64,000 bases of DNA from Planococcus liqunii (GCF_030413595.1 NZ_CP129238.1:1116001-1180000), one strand, 5' to 3'. Counted from the stretch's first letter, positions 33,983 through 42,178 are shown. The notes: generated by a model not told the origin, from the sequence alone. Numbers and translations: made by a program.

Positions 33983-34416
33983 TACATATGTGCAGACCGG
34001 AAATACGGCTCCAGATTCTTAATGTTAATCGCTATTTCGTCGCACACTTCCTGGTATAGCGCCCATTGTTCCGACAAGTCGGATGAACGGAGCTCAGGAT
34101 TTTGGATGTCCCACCTCAACAGTTTCTGAGCAGGCAGATCGCTTGGTATATCAGCGGACTCGTATTCGCTGTCATGCAGCGCAACAATCAGGTCTGCCTG
34201 GCTTACTTCATGGGTGTTGTAGGCACGCGGCTGTACTTCCGGCACATTCAATACAATTTCTTTCATTATCTCAACTGGCGTGTCATTAATCGATGGATCG
34301 CCCCATGCAGCACTTCGGATATCCCAATCACTAAGTTCGAGGCGGTTCGCCCAGATTTCAGCCATGAGACCGCGGTGCTGGCTGGAAGAGAGAAAATATA
34401 CGGTATGTTTAGACAT
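33982..34416 (-). CDS. ArsC/LMW-phosphatase-like protein lacking catalytic cysteines
   Basis: A 144-residue protein that aligns by eye with thioredoxin-coupled arsenate reductases: VYFLSSSQHRGLMAEIWANRL matches the P-loop region, then SAAWGD, MKEI, ADLIVAL and EQWALYQEVCDEI. The P-loop CTGNSCRS is replaced by SSSQHRG, so the nucleophile and the second cysteine are gone, and the third (usually in VTLC) is also missing. Only one Cys remains, near the C-terminus. It should therefore not reduce arsenate or act as a phosphatase; a binding or regulatory role is more likely. Confidence 0.75.
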   Translation of the reverse strand: MSKHTVYFLSSSQHRGLMAEIWANRLELSDWDIRSAAWGDPSINDTPVEIMKEIVLNVPEVQPRAYNTHEVSQADLIVALHDSEYESADIPSDLPAQKLLRWDIQNPELRSSDLSEQWALYQEVCDEIAINIKNLEPYFRSAHM

Positions 34417-34542
34417 GGCTGAATCCCTTCTTCCTTTGTGATAACTTTTATCTTATTAGTAATCTATACCCACAACATCCACTTTTAAACTGACACTTTC
34501 TTACTAATGTAAGGGGATAAATCAATAAAACATCAAAAAAAT

Positions 34543-34585
34543 AAGTTTACTCGGTTCTTTTGGAATACACCCACCGAGTAAACTT
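34543..34585 (-). terminator. Terminator of the universal stress protein gene
   Basis: AAGTTTACTCGGT pairs with ACCGAGTAAACTT around 17 nt; on the minus strand it is followed by ATTTTTTTG. Confidence 0.82.
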
Positions 34586-34588
34586 TTA

Positions 34589-35110
34589 TTATTTTACTAC
34601 GAGAACCGAACATGGCGCTTCTTTGATCAATTTACGGCTTACTGACCCGACGAAGAACTTTTGAAGTCCGGACTTGCCGCTGTTGCCAATAATCAATAAA
34701 TCCACGTGCTGTTCTTCAATAAAAGCGGGAATCGTTTTGCTGGCATTTCCTTCCAAAGCTAAGACGTTCGCTTGGACGCCTTTTTCTTCCAGCTGCTGGT
34801 GGATCGAATTATGCATATGCTTGGAAAATTCGATGGAAGTATCCGCATAATCCGAGTTTGTCTGAGACGCCATGCCGTCAATGTCGGGTGGCATAAACTG
34901 GGCATACGTACTGTCTACATTCGCCGAAACAACACGTGGTGTCGTGCCGCCTCCAGCTTCTACTAACCCGGTGGATTCATGGTATTGCTCGTTCACATAA
35001 ATAATGGTCAATTTAACATCAGGCAAGGCTTTTTTGAATTCAATAGCTTGGTCGAATGCCAGGCGGCTGCCGTCTGAACCATCATAAGCCACCATAATGT
35101 TTTGATACAT
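34589..35110 (-). CDS. Universal stress protein UspA family
   Basis: A 173-residue UspA-fold protein. IMVAYDGSDGSRLAF starts the first strand, and the nucleotide motif GNSGKSGLQKFFVGSVS fits the G-2x-G-9x-G-(S/T) ATP-binding form. An insert of about 35 residues (STGLVEAGG to the SNxDYAD region) lengthens the usual loop. ATG 35110 with GGAG 9 nt upstream is preferred to TTG 35119. A good sigma-B promoter precedes it, so it is likely part of the general stress response. Confidence 0.88.
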   Translation of the reverse strand: MYQNIMVAYDGSDGSRLAFDQAIEFKKALPDVKLTIIYVNEQYHESTGLVEAGGGTTPRVVSANVDSTYAQFMPPDIDGMASQTNSDYADTSIEFSKHMHNSIHQQLEEKGVQANVLALEGNASKTIPAFIEEQHVDLLIIGNSGKSGLQKFFVGSVSRKLIKEAPCSVLVVK

Positions 35111-35147
35111 ACCATTCAACTCCGATTCTATTATTCTTATTACTAAA

Positions 35148-35172
35148 ATACCCTAAGCATGGTAAACGAAAC
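35148..35172 (-). promoter_or_regulatory. Sigma-B promoter of the universal stress protein gene
   Basis: On the minus strand GTTTCG (35167-35172), 13 nt, GGGTAT (35148-35153): the -10 is perfect and the -35 core GTTT matches the sigma-B consensus. Confidence 0.7.
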
Positions 35173-35292
35173 CTTATTCCTATAAGACAGGCGCACGGAA
35201 AACAAAAGAGCCATCAATCTTTCTCAATTGCTTATTAAGAATATAGGAATATTATGTAATTTTATTAAGATTTCGATTTATTCCGAAAAATC

Positions 35293-35322
35293 TTGACAAT
35301 TTAAAAATAAGGGTGTTACTCT
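35293..35322 (+). promoter_or_regulatory. Promoter of the bmr leader-transporter operon
   Basis: TTGACA (35293-35298) with TACTCT (35317-35322) at 18 nt. The -35 is perfect and the -10 weak. In B. subtilis the bmr promoter is repressed by AbrB; no AbrB site can be proved by eye. Confidence 0.5.
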
Positions 35323-35358
35323 TGAATTACCAAATCAAAGGAAAAGGAGGTTTTGACA

Positions 35359-35430
35359 ATGAAAAAGTTATGGAGTGCACGTTCAGTCAATTTCATATTG
35401 TTGTCGGACCATCCGGATTTTTCCCTTTGA
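35359..35430 (+). CDS. bmrB: BmrB-type leader peptide, 23 residues
   Basis: A 23-codon frame starting MKKLWSARSV and ending HPDFSL, with an ideal ribosome-binding site (AAAGGAGG, 8 nt before ATG). It lies between a promoter and a strong terminator and precedes a BmrC/BmrD pair. In B. subtilis the BmrB leader peptide controls bmrCD by ribosome-mediated attenuation: a ribosome stalled by an antibiotic lets RNA polymerase pass the terminator. The sequence differs from B. subtilis BmrB, and I name it by position and layout only. Confidence 0.72.
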   Translation: MKKLWSARSVNFILLSDHPDFSL

Positions 35431-35488
35431 ATTTATTTCGGGACTAAAAATATCGGGGCTGGTCTGACATCCAGTCCTCTTTTCGTGC

Positions 35489-35521
35489 GCGCGTGCCTAG
35501 AAAACAGGTACGCGCTTTTTT
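35489..35521 (+). terminator. Attenuator terminator upstream of bmrCD
   Basis: GCGCGTGCCT pairs with AGGTACGCGC around AGAAAAC, followed by six T. Placed 58 nt after the leader-peptide stop and well before the transporter genes. Upstream segments such as GGACT (35441) and CCAGTCC (about 35471) could form a competing structure. Confidence 0.82.
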
Positions 35522-35611
35522 GTGTTCAACTGACGGCCCTTTCGGGGCATACGGAGTTTTGTCCAGCTTTTTGCTGTTCAAATAGATAAAAAACTAAAGG
35601 AGAGAATGAAG

Positions 35612-35668
35612 ATGAAAAAACTTCAACAACGAAAAATTCTAATCAAGGAATCGCTGGAAGGCGACTAG
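35612..35668 (+). CDS. Second short leader ORF, 18 residues
   Basis: ATGAAAAAACTTC... with AAAGGAG 9 nt upstream encodes MKKLQQRKILIKESLEGD. It lies after the attenuator and 36 nt before bmrC. It is strongly charged with no membrane segment. It may be a second leader that couples translation to bmrC, or a remnant of an upstream gene. An ATG at 35606 would add two residues. Confidence 0.5.
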   Translation: MKKLQQRKILIKESLEGD

Positions 35669-35704
35669 CAGGAACTTAAAGCAGAAAGAAGAAAGAAGGC
35701 GTAA

Positions 35705-37444
35705 ATGATGTTTAGTGTTTTATGGAAATTAAGATGGTTTTTTAAAGAAAACTGGCTGCGCTACACCGTAGCTGTAGGCTTATTGATGATTGCAAACGTC
35801 ATTGAAATTGTGCCGCCTTGGTTAATTGGCATTGCAATCGATTCAATCGCGCAAGGGGAATTGACAAGCCAGTTATTATGGCAATACATTCTTGTGCTGG
35901 TGGTGTCATTGGTGCTGGCCTACTTAATCAATTTTGTCTGGCAATATCAGCTGTTTGGCGGGGCATACGTCATTGAGCGCCAGCTCCGTTCCAGTTTGAT
36001 GGGGCAATTTTTGAAAATGACTCCGACCTTTTACGAAAAAAACCGGACCGGTGATTTAATGGCGCGGGCAACCAATGATTTGCGGGCCATCTCCGAGACA
36101 GCCGGTTTCGGGATTTTGACAATGGTCGATTCCACTCTGTATATGGCAACAATCATTGTCGCAATGGGCTTTCTGGTATCATGGGAGCTAACCTTTTTTG
36201 CACTCATCCCATTGCCGATCCTCGCGATTGTCGTTCAAATACTCGGCAAAAAAATCCATGTCCGCTATACGGCAGCCCAGGATGCTTTTGGGGGGATGAA
36301 CGACAGCGTGCTGGAATCGGTTGGTGGTGTCCGGGTCATTCGGGCGTACGTGCAGGAGCGGGCATCTGAAAAAGAATTTTCAGATATGACAAATGATGTG
36401 TATGAAAAAAACATGGCCGTCGAGCGGATTGATGCCTTGTTTATGCCGGTCACAAAAGTCCTGACCACCATCAGTTATATGATTGGTCTGGGTTACGGGG
36501 CAGTGCTCGTTGCAGAAGGCACAATGTCGCTCGGCGATTTGGTTGCCTTTAACGTTTACTTGGGAATGATTGTCTGGCCGATGTTTGCCATCGGTGAAAT
36601 GATCAATATCCTGCAGCGCGGCAATGCGTCGGTAGACCGGGTAAACGAAACACTCGAGTACCAGGAAGACGTGAAAGATCCGGCAACTCCGGAATTCATT
36701 GATAAACCAAGCCATATCGGCTTCCGGAATTTCAGTTTCACGTATCCGCAATCGAGTTCGATTAACTTGCAAGGCATCAATCTCTCAATGAACAGCGGCC
36801 AAACGCTGGGCATTGTCGGGAAGACGGGAAGCGGGAAGACGACCTTCGTGAAGCAATTATTGAGAGAGTATCCACTCGGCGAAGGATCAGTCATGATGAA
36901 TGGCGTCGAATTGAGCGATTTGACAAAAGATCAGCTGCGCAGTTGGATCGGCTATGTGCCGCAGGACCACGTGCTGTTTTCCCGTACGATCCGGGCCAAT
37001 ATTTTATTTGGAAAATCGGATGCTACTGAAGAAGACATTCAGGAAGCGATTCGGCTTTCCCATTTTGAAAAAGATCTGGAGATGCTGCCGAATGGCCTGG
37101 AAACTTTGGTAGGGGAAAAAGGCGTCGCTTTATCCGGCGGTCAGAAACAGCGGATATCCATTGCACGGGCATTGATCAAAAATCCGGAAATTTTGATTCT
37201 GGATGATTCGCTTTCTGCCGTGGATGCGAAAACAGAAGCGAAGATTATTGAGAATATCCAGTCAGAACGCTCCGGGAAAACGACGATTATCACCACTCAC
37301 CGCCTATCGGCAGTTCAGCATGCCGACTGGATTGTGGTACTGGATGACGGAAAAGTCATTGAAGAAGGAACACATGAAGACTTGCTGAAAACAAAAGGTT
37401 GGTATAGTGAACAATTCCTCCGCCAGCAGATTGAGGAGGTGTAA
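35705..37444 (+). CDS. bmrC: Heterodimeric multidrug ABC exporter, BmrC-like half
   Basis: A 579-residue fused membrane-ATPase half-transporter: six helices (1-300) then an ATPase domain with Walker A GKTGSGKTT (372-380), signature LSGGQ (476-480) and Walker B ILILDD. The residue after Walker B is D501 instead of the catalytic Glu, the hallmark of the degenerate site in BmrC and TM287. With BmrD it forms one exporter of hydrophobic drugs. RBS AGAAGG before ATG. Confidence 0.9.
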   Translation: MMFSVLWKLRWFFKENWLRYTVAVGLLMIANVIEIVPPWLIGIAIDSIAQGELTSQLLWQYILVLVVSLVLAYLINFVWQYQLFGGAYVIERQLRSSLMGQFLKMTPTFYEKNRTGDLMARATNDLRAISETAGFGILTMVDSTLYMATIIVAMGFLVSWELTFFALIPLPILAIVVQILGKKIHVRYTAAQDAFGGMNDSVLESVGGVRVIRAYVQERASEKEFSDMTNDVYEKNMAVERIDALFMPVTKVLTTISYMIGLGYGAVLVAEGTMSLGDLVAFNVYLGMIVWPMFAIGEMINILQRGNASVDRVNETLEYQEDVKDPATPEFIDKPSHIGFRNFSFTYPQSSSINLQGINLSMNSGQTLGIVGKTGSGKTTFVKQLLREYPLGEGSVMMNGVELSDLTKDQLRSWIGYVPQDHVLFSRTIRANILFGKSDATEEDIQEAIRLSHFEKDLEMLPNGLETLVGEKGVALSGGQKQRISIARALIKNPEILILDDSLSAVDAKTEAKIIENIQSERSGKTTIITTHRLSAVQHADWIVVLDDGKVIEEGTHEDLLKTKGWYSEQFLRQQIEEV

Positions 37445-37446
37445 GC

Positions 37447-39201
37447 ATGGGAACAGGAAAACGTTTGCTCCAATACGCCATGCATTTTAAAGGAATCTTG
37501 ATCGTTGGTTTGCTGCTTTTAGCCATTACGGTAGCGGCTGACTTGGCGGCACCGCTTGTAGCCAAGGAAATTATCGACAACCACATCGCTCCGGTCGGCG
37601 GTACGCTCAACTTTGAGCCGATTGCCTATTTACTGGCTGTTTATCTGGGGCTCGGGGTCGTAGCAGCGGTATTCCGCTTTCTCGAGTATTTATACTTGCA
37701 AAAAGGGGCAAACCGCATCATTCAGAAAATGCGCAATGATGTCTACAAGCATGTACAGACATTGCCAATCCGTTATTTTGATAGCTTGCCTGCCGGAAAG
37801 GTGGTCTCCCGCATTACAAACGATACGGAAGCAATTCGGGAACTGTTTGTAACGGTGCTGTCGCAATTTGCCACCAGCTTTATGTATATGGGCGGCATTT
37901 ACGTTGCCATGTTTTATCTGGATTGGAAACTAGCGGCGATGATGCTGGTGTTGGTTCCGCTTCTATATGGCTGGATGCTCGTGTACCGGAAGTTCGCGGC
38001 TAAATACAACCACGTTGTCCGTGAAAAATTGAGCGACATGAACGCCATGATCAACGAGTCGATTCAGGGGATGACGATCATCCAGGCCTTTCGCCGCGAG
38101 AAGCAGATGAAAGAAGAATTTGAAGAGATGAACAATAAGCATTACAAATTCCAGCAGAAACTGCTCATTTTGGAAGCAACTGCTTCCTACAATATGGTCG
38201 GCGTACTGCGCTCCTTGGTTTTTGTATTGTTTATCTGGTATTTCGGCACCAATGCCATTACGGCAAACTCAGCGGTCACAGTCGGTGTCCTTTATGCCTT
38301 CGTGGATTACATCATCCGTTTGTTCAATCCGATCAGCGGCATCGTCAACCAGTTTGCCAAGCTTGAACAGGCGCTTGTAGCAGCGGAACGTGTTTTCCGT
38401 TTGCTCGACCGGGAAGGCGAAGCGGTCAGCGACGAAAACATTGCCCGGTACCGCGGCAATGTTCGGGTGGAACGGGTCTGGTTTGCTTACAAAGACGAAG
38501 AGTATGTTCTGAAGGATATTTCATTTGAAGCGAAGCAAGGGGAAACGGTTGCGTTGGTCGGCCATACGGGATCCGGAAAAAGTTCCATCATGAATTTGCT
38601 GTTCCGTTTTTACGATGCGACCAAAGGAACCATTACCATCGATGGACAGGATATTACGAAAATGTCCCGCCAGGCTGTCCGTGAGCATATGGGAATTGTC
38701 CTGCAGGATCCGTACTTGTTCACGGGAACGATCGAGTCGAACGTGTCGCTTGGAGACAAGCGGATCACCCGCAAAATGGTGGAAGATGCGCTTGCTGCTG
38801 TTGGCGGAGAGCGGGTGCTGAAACATTTGCAGGGCGGCATTGACGAACCGGTAGTGGAAAAAGGCAGTACGCTTTCTTCCGGCCAGCGGCAATTGGTTTC
38901 ATTTGCCCGCGCACTGGCTTTCGATCCAGCCATCCTCATTCTGGATGAAGCCACTTCAAACATTGATACGGAGACGGAAGAAATCATTCAGCATGCAATG
39001 GAAGTGCTGAAAAAAGGGCGCACTACCTTCATCATTGCCCACCGTTTGTCAACGATCAAAAACGCAGATCGCATTCTTGTGCTTGACCGCGGTTCAATAG
39101 TAGAATCAGGTTCCCATGACGAGCTGATGAAACTAGGCGGCCAGTACTATCAGATGTATCAAATCCAATCCGGAATGTCCTCTACCCAGCACGTCGGGTA
39201 A
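37447..39201 (+). CDS. bmrD: Heterodimeric multidrug ABC exporter, BmrD-like half
   Basis: A 584-residue half-transporter with Walker A GHTGSGKSS (372-380), Walker B ILILDE with the catalytic E501, and a degenerate signature LSSGQ (476-480) in place of LSGGQ. This is the exact complement of BmrC: the good Glu here pairs with the good signature there. Shorter than B. subtilis BmrD (about 670), lacking its extra N-terminal part. RBS GAGGAGGTG, 2 nt after bmrC. Confidence 0.9.
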   Translation: MGTGKRLLQYAMHFKGILIVGLLLLAITVAADLAAPLVAKEIIDNHIAPVGGTLNFEPIAYLLAVYLGLGVVAAVFRFLEYLYLQKGANRIIQKMRNDVYKHVQTLPIRYFDSLPAGKVVSRITNDTEAIRELFVTVLSQFATSFMYMGGIYVAMFYLDWKLAAMMLVLVPLLYGWMLVYRKFAAKYNHVVREKLSDMNAMINESIQGMTIIQAFRREKQMKEEFEEMNNKHYKFQQKLLILEATASYNMVGVLRSLVFVLFIWYFGTNAITANSAVTVGVLYAFVDYIIRLFNPISGIVNQFAKLEQALVAAERVFRLLDREGEAVSDENIARYRGNVRVERVWFAYKDEEYVLKDISFEAKQGETVALVGHTGSGKSSIMNLLFRFYDATKGTITIDGQDITKMSRQAVREHMGIVLQDPYLFTGTIESNVSLGDKRITRKMVEDALAAVGGERVLKHLQGGIDEPVVEKGSTLSSGQRQLVSFARALAFDPAILILDEATSNIDTETEEIIQHAMEVLKKGRTTFIIAHRLSTIKNADRILVLDRGSIVESGSHDELMKLGGQYYQMYQIQSGMSSTQHVG

Positions 39202-39221
39202 AAGGGGCATTCCCTTTTTTT
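39200..39221 (+). terminator. Terminator after bmrD
   Basis: AAAGGG GCATT CCCTTT followed by further T; short stem overlapping the stop codon. Confidence 0.65.
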
Positions 39222-39270
39222 GTCGCCGAAAATGCTATTGCTGTTAAAATCATTGAACCTTACATATAAT

Positions 39271-39300
39271 AAAAAGCACCGGAAACTTTCCGGCGCTTTA
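39271..39300 (-). terminator. Terminator of yheE
   Basis: AAAGC(A)CCGGAAA and TTTCCGG(C)GCTTT pair; on the minus strand a TTTTTATTATA tail follows. It overlaps the yheE stop codon. Confidence 0.8.
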
Positions 39301-39501
39301 ATCGTATACATGGTAGAGCATCAGCTCGTGGATCATTGTTTTGATTGCTTCTTCGTCTTCAGGTGCTTTGGAAAGCCAGACGATGCGGCCATCGGGATGA
39401 TACTCGCCTGCAATTCGTTCGTTTTTATAGAAAAAGGATATATTCCAGCCAGGCAGCTGGGAGTTTTCAAACATTGGTTTAAATTTAAAATGCTGCAGCA
39501 T
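39298..39501 (-). CDS. yheE: YheE family (DUF5342) protein
   Basis: A 67-residue protein aligning with B. subtilis YheE: HFKFKPMFENSQLPGW at the start, YHPDGRIVW in the middle and the C-terminal MIHELMLYHVYD. Function unknown. Its place between bmrD and yheB is conserved with B. subtilis. RBS AAAGGAGG. Confidence 0.88.
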   Translation of the reverse strand: MLQHFKFKPMFENSQLPGWNISFFYKNERIAGEYHPDGRIVWLSKAPEDEEAIKTMIHELMLYHVYD

Positions 39502-39573
39502 ACAAATCCTCCTTTGGTTCTTCTTCAGTATAAAGGGATTTTATGTGAATGACAAAGAAGAAAAAAGAAATGA

Positions 39574-40731
39574 GTGAAGATCGTGAGTATTTTATTGACC
39601 ATTGTTTTAATGGCAGTCATTGGTGCTTTAATCGGCGGCATTACCAACTTTATCGCCATCAAGATGCTGTTCCGGCCGTATAAAGCCGTCTATATCGGCA
39701 AATGGCGCCTTCCTTTTACACCCGGCTTGATCCCGAAACGCCGCGACGAGTTATCGACGCAGCTAGGGCGCACCATCGTTCAGCACTTGCTGACGCCGGA
39801 AACATTCAAGAAGCGTTTCTTCAATGAAGAAATGCGCAGCAAATTAGAGGCGTGGATGTACCGGGAACTGAAGACCCATGTTTTTGAGTCGAAGCGTTCA
39901 CTTAATGGCTGGCTGGAAATTGCCGGACAACAGAATCTGGATGTACGGATCGAATCAAAGCTGGATGAACTGGTGGACCGGCAAGCGCTGGCGCTTCGTG
40001 CTTATATTGAAGGCAAAACGATTGGTGAACTGCTTCCTGAAAACTGGAAAGAAGAAACGGAACAAAAGATGATTCATGCTGTAAAATACGGCATTGACCA
40101 AGGATCGGATTATTTTGCTTCGATTGAAGGGCGCCAAACCGTCAAAAACTTCTTCGATGAATTTCTGGAGTCGCGTGGACGTTTTGGCCATATGCTGCAT
40201 TCCCTGCTTGGCGAATCCAAACCGATTGTTGACCGCATCCAGCCCGAAATCATCAAATTCTTAAATTCCCCAAGAACGTTTGAATTGGCCATTACGCTGG
40301 CATACGGAGAATGGGAAAAACTTCAGGACCGCAGAGCGGATGACTTGCTGAAGGAATTTGATTTTGAGCCGGCAGTAGGCGCCGTCAAACAATATGTGCG
40401 CGAAATTGCCAATATCGACGGCCGCCTGGAGCGGACACTTGCAGAGACTTGGCCGACAGGGTTAGAATGGACAAGTGCCAACTTTATCCCGCTTGTCGCG
40501 GATTTTGTTTTCGAACAAGGGGAAGTGAAATTGGAAGATACGCTTCATAAAATTGATATCCAAGGCATGGTGAAAGAGCAAGTAGATTCCTTGCCGTTAA
40601 GCCGCCTGGAAGAATTGGTTTTAGGAATTTCACAACGAGAGTTGAAAATGATTACAGCACTTGGATTTTTACTTGGAGGATTTATCGGCATTTTTCAAGG
40701 AATCCTCAGCATCGTGCTGAATAACGCGTAG
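39574..40731 (+). CDS. yheB: YheB family (DUF445) membrane-anchored protein
   Basis: A 385-residue DUF445 protein: N-terminal helix ILLTIVLMAVIGALIGGITNF, the signature IAIKMLFRPYKAVYIGKWRLPFTPGLIPKRR split by eye into its parts, a long helical middle and a C-terminal helix (GFLLGGFIGIFQGILSIVL). Reported as a spore or membrane-associated protein in Bacillus; biochemical role unknown. The start is uncertain: GTG at 39574 or GTG at 39583, neither with a strong site. Confidence 0.85.
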   Translation: MKIVSILLTIVLMAVIGALIGGITNFIAIKMLFRPYKAVYIGKWRLPFTPGLIPKRRDELSTQLGRTIVQHLLTPETFKKRFFNEEMRSKLEAWMYRELKTHVFESKRSLNGWLEIAGQQNLDVRIESKLDELVDRQALALRAYIEGKTIGELLPENWKEETEQKMIHAVKYGIDQGSDYFASIEGRQTVKNFFDEFLESRGRFGHMLHSLLGESKPIVDRIQPEIIKFLNSPRTFELAITLAYGEWEKLQDRRADDLLKEFDFEPAVGAVKQYVREIANIDGRLERTLAETWPTGLEWTSANFIPLVADFVFEQGEVKLEDTLHKIDIQGMVKEQVDSLPLSRLEELVLGISQRELKMITALGFLLGGFIGIFQGILSIVLNNA

Positions 40732-40743
40732 AGGAGAATCATT

Positions 40744-41091
40744 ATGGCAGTCAACATTTATGACGACATCAACAAATTAGAAAGCACGTTCCGCAGCACC
40801 GAGGAATTCGGCAAATTGCAGCAAGCGGTGGAAGCTGTCACAGCTGACAGCGACTCCAGCCAATTGTTCAAGAATTTCCGCGATCTTCAAATTACGCTTC
40901 AGCAAAAACAAGCGCAAGGCGAAGAAATCACAGAAGAAGAAATGGTCAGTGCACAAGCGACAGCTCAGGCTGCACAAGCTGATCCGAAAATTTTAGCCAT
41001 GCTTGAAGCTGAAATGGGCTTGAGCCAAATCATTGATGAAGTAAACCGTGTATTGATCAAACCGGTTCAATCGCTTTACGAATCAATGTAA
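40744..41091 (+). CDS. yheA: YlbF/YmcA family protein YheA
   Basis: A 115-residue helical protein of the YlbF/YmcA (DUF964) family. It aligns with YheA: NIYDDINKLESTFRSTEEF, FKNFRDLQITLQQKQAQGE and the C-terminal IIDEVNRVLIKPVQSLYES. YlbF and YmcA act in an RNase Y-linked complex with YaaT, but YheA has no assigned function. Twelve nucleotides after yheB with GAGGAG upstream, so co-transcribed. Confidence 0.9.
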   Translation: MAVNIYDDINKLESTFRSTEEFGKLQQAVEAVTADSDSSQLFKNFRDLQITLQQKQAQGEEITEEEMVSAQATAQAAQADPKILAMLEAEMGLSQIIDEVNRVLIKPVQSLYESM

Positions 41092-41111
41092 TTGAACCAA
41101 AATAAAGGATT

Positions 41112-41175
41112 TTCACAAGAAGACACCGAATACGTAGAGTGAATGACTATTCATTTTACGAAAGGGTGTCTTTTT
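41112..41175 (+). promoter_or_regulatory. yhaR control region: promoter plus terminator-like hairpin
   Basis: TTCACA (41112-41117), 17 nt, TAGAGT (41135-41140) form a possible sigma-A promoter. The same stretch can fold as AAGAAGACACC (41117-41127) with GGTGTCTTTTT (41165-41175), a candidate yheA terminator. Its 3' arm contains AAAGGGTG, the ribosome-binding site of yhaR. Confidence 0.5.
41140..41157. promoter_or_regulatory. FadR-type operator upstream of yhaR
   Basis: TGAATGACTATTCATTTT matches the B. subtilis FadR consensus TGAATGANTANTCATTCA at all but the last two positions. It abuts the predicted -10 of a fatty-acid-degradation gene, where FadR would repress until long-chain acyl-CoA appears. 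Confidence 0.7.
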
Positions 41176-41177
41176 GT

Positions 41178-41957
41178 ATGTATGAAACAATCGAATTGAC
41201 GAAGCAAGAGCGAATCGGCTATTTAAAACTGAACCGGCCGCAAGCGATGAACGCCATGAGCGGAAAAATGATGAAAGAACTGGCCGACTGTTTTGAGTCG
41301 CTGCTTGCTGACAGTACGCTGCAAGTATTGATCATCCACGGAGAAGGCAGAGCTTTCTCGGCAGGAGGAGACATTAAAGAAATGATGGACCCGGACAACC
41401 CGATGGACATCGACTTGGTTATGAAAGATGTCTCACGTCTTGCGAAATCGCTTTACACATTGCCGCAAATCACAGTGGCTGCCATACACGGGGCATCAGC
41501 CGGGCTTGGTTTCAGTATGGCATTGGCATGCGATCACATCATTGCAGAAGAAAACAGCAAACTGGCGATGAACTTTATCGGCATTGGCCTTGTACCGGAT
41601 GGCGGCGGCCATTTCTTCATGAAAGAACGCGTTGGAGTACCGAAAGCGAAGCAATTGATCTGGTCCGGCCAAATCCTGAAGGCGCATGATTCGCTTGCCA
41701 AGGGCTTGATCGATGAAGTGACGGCTGAAGGCTTGGCGCTGGAACACGCTGAAACTTATGCAGAACAAGCGCTGCAGTCTCCGGTAAAAGCGCGTCTCGC
41801 GTCCAAACATATTTTGCATCAATTGAAAGTCGGCGAATTGGAGCAAGTGCTCGAAATGGAAGCGGCTGCCCAATCGGCGATGCGCAAAAGCGCGGACCAC
41901 CTGGAAGGCATCCAGGCTTTTGTTGAAAAACGCAAACCGGAATTCCACGGAAAATAA
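41178..41957 (+). CDS. yhaR: Enoyl-CoA hydratase/isomerase family protein YhaR
   Basis: A 259-residue crotonase-fold protein close to B. subtilis YhaR. The oxyanion segments are AFSAGGDIKEM and HGASAGLGFSMALACD; the second acid position is Asp (VPDGGG), as in isomerases. Likely role: beta-oxidation of fatty acids. The ATG at 41178 fits the family; an upstream in-frame ATG at 41139 lies in the operator. A FadR-like site supports the assignment. Confidence 0.88.
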   Translation: MYETIELTKQERIGYLKLNRPQAMNAMSGKMMKELADCFESLLADSTLQVLIIHGEGRAFSAGGDIKEMMDPDNPMDIDLVMKDVSRLAKSLYTLPQITVAAIHGASAGLGFSMALACDHIIAEENSKLAMNFIGIGLVPDGGGHFFMKERVGVPKAKQLIWSGQILKAHDSLAKGLIDEVTAEGLALEHAETYAEQALQSPVKARLASKHILHQLKVGELEQVLEMEAAAQSAMRKSADHLEGIQAFVEKRKPEFHGK

Positions 41958-41959
41958 GA

Positions 41960-41985
41960 AAAAGCATGGCGGTTGCCATGCTTTT
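41960..41985. terminator. Bidirectional terminator between yhaR and yhzD
   Basis: AAAAGCATGGC GGTT GCCATGCTTTT, perfect stem with tails on both sides. Confidence 0.92.
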
Positions 41986-41992
41986 TTGCATT

Positions 41993-42178
41993 TTAAGAAT
42001 GGAACAATAACAGTTTGCCGGCCGGGGAAGCGAGTCTGTGCGTCTGGTTGACGAGTTCTTTTTCTTCCAGGAGGGCACGGCCTTTTTCTTTTGCCTGTTC
42101 ATCGTTTTCTGCTGTGAAAGTTTCTTCTGTAATCAGTTTGCCGGTTTGTTCGTAAGCAGTCAGTTTATACGTTCTCAT
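41993..42178 (-). CDS. yhzD: YhzD-like small protein
   Basis: A 61-residue protein resembling the YhzD family: TYKLTAYEQTGKLITEETF, AENDEQAKEKGRALLEE and the C-terminal THRLASPAGKLLLFH. Function unknown. RBS AGGAGCTGTTCCTC before ATG. Neighbourhood (yhaR, yhaQ) matches B. subtilis. Confidence 0.75.
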   Translation of the reverse strand: MRTYKLTAYEQTGKLITEETFTAENDEQAKEKGRALLEEKELVNQTHRLASPAGKLLLFHS

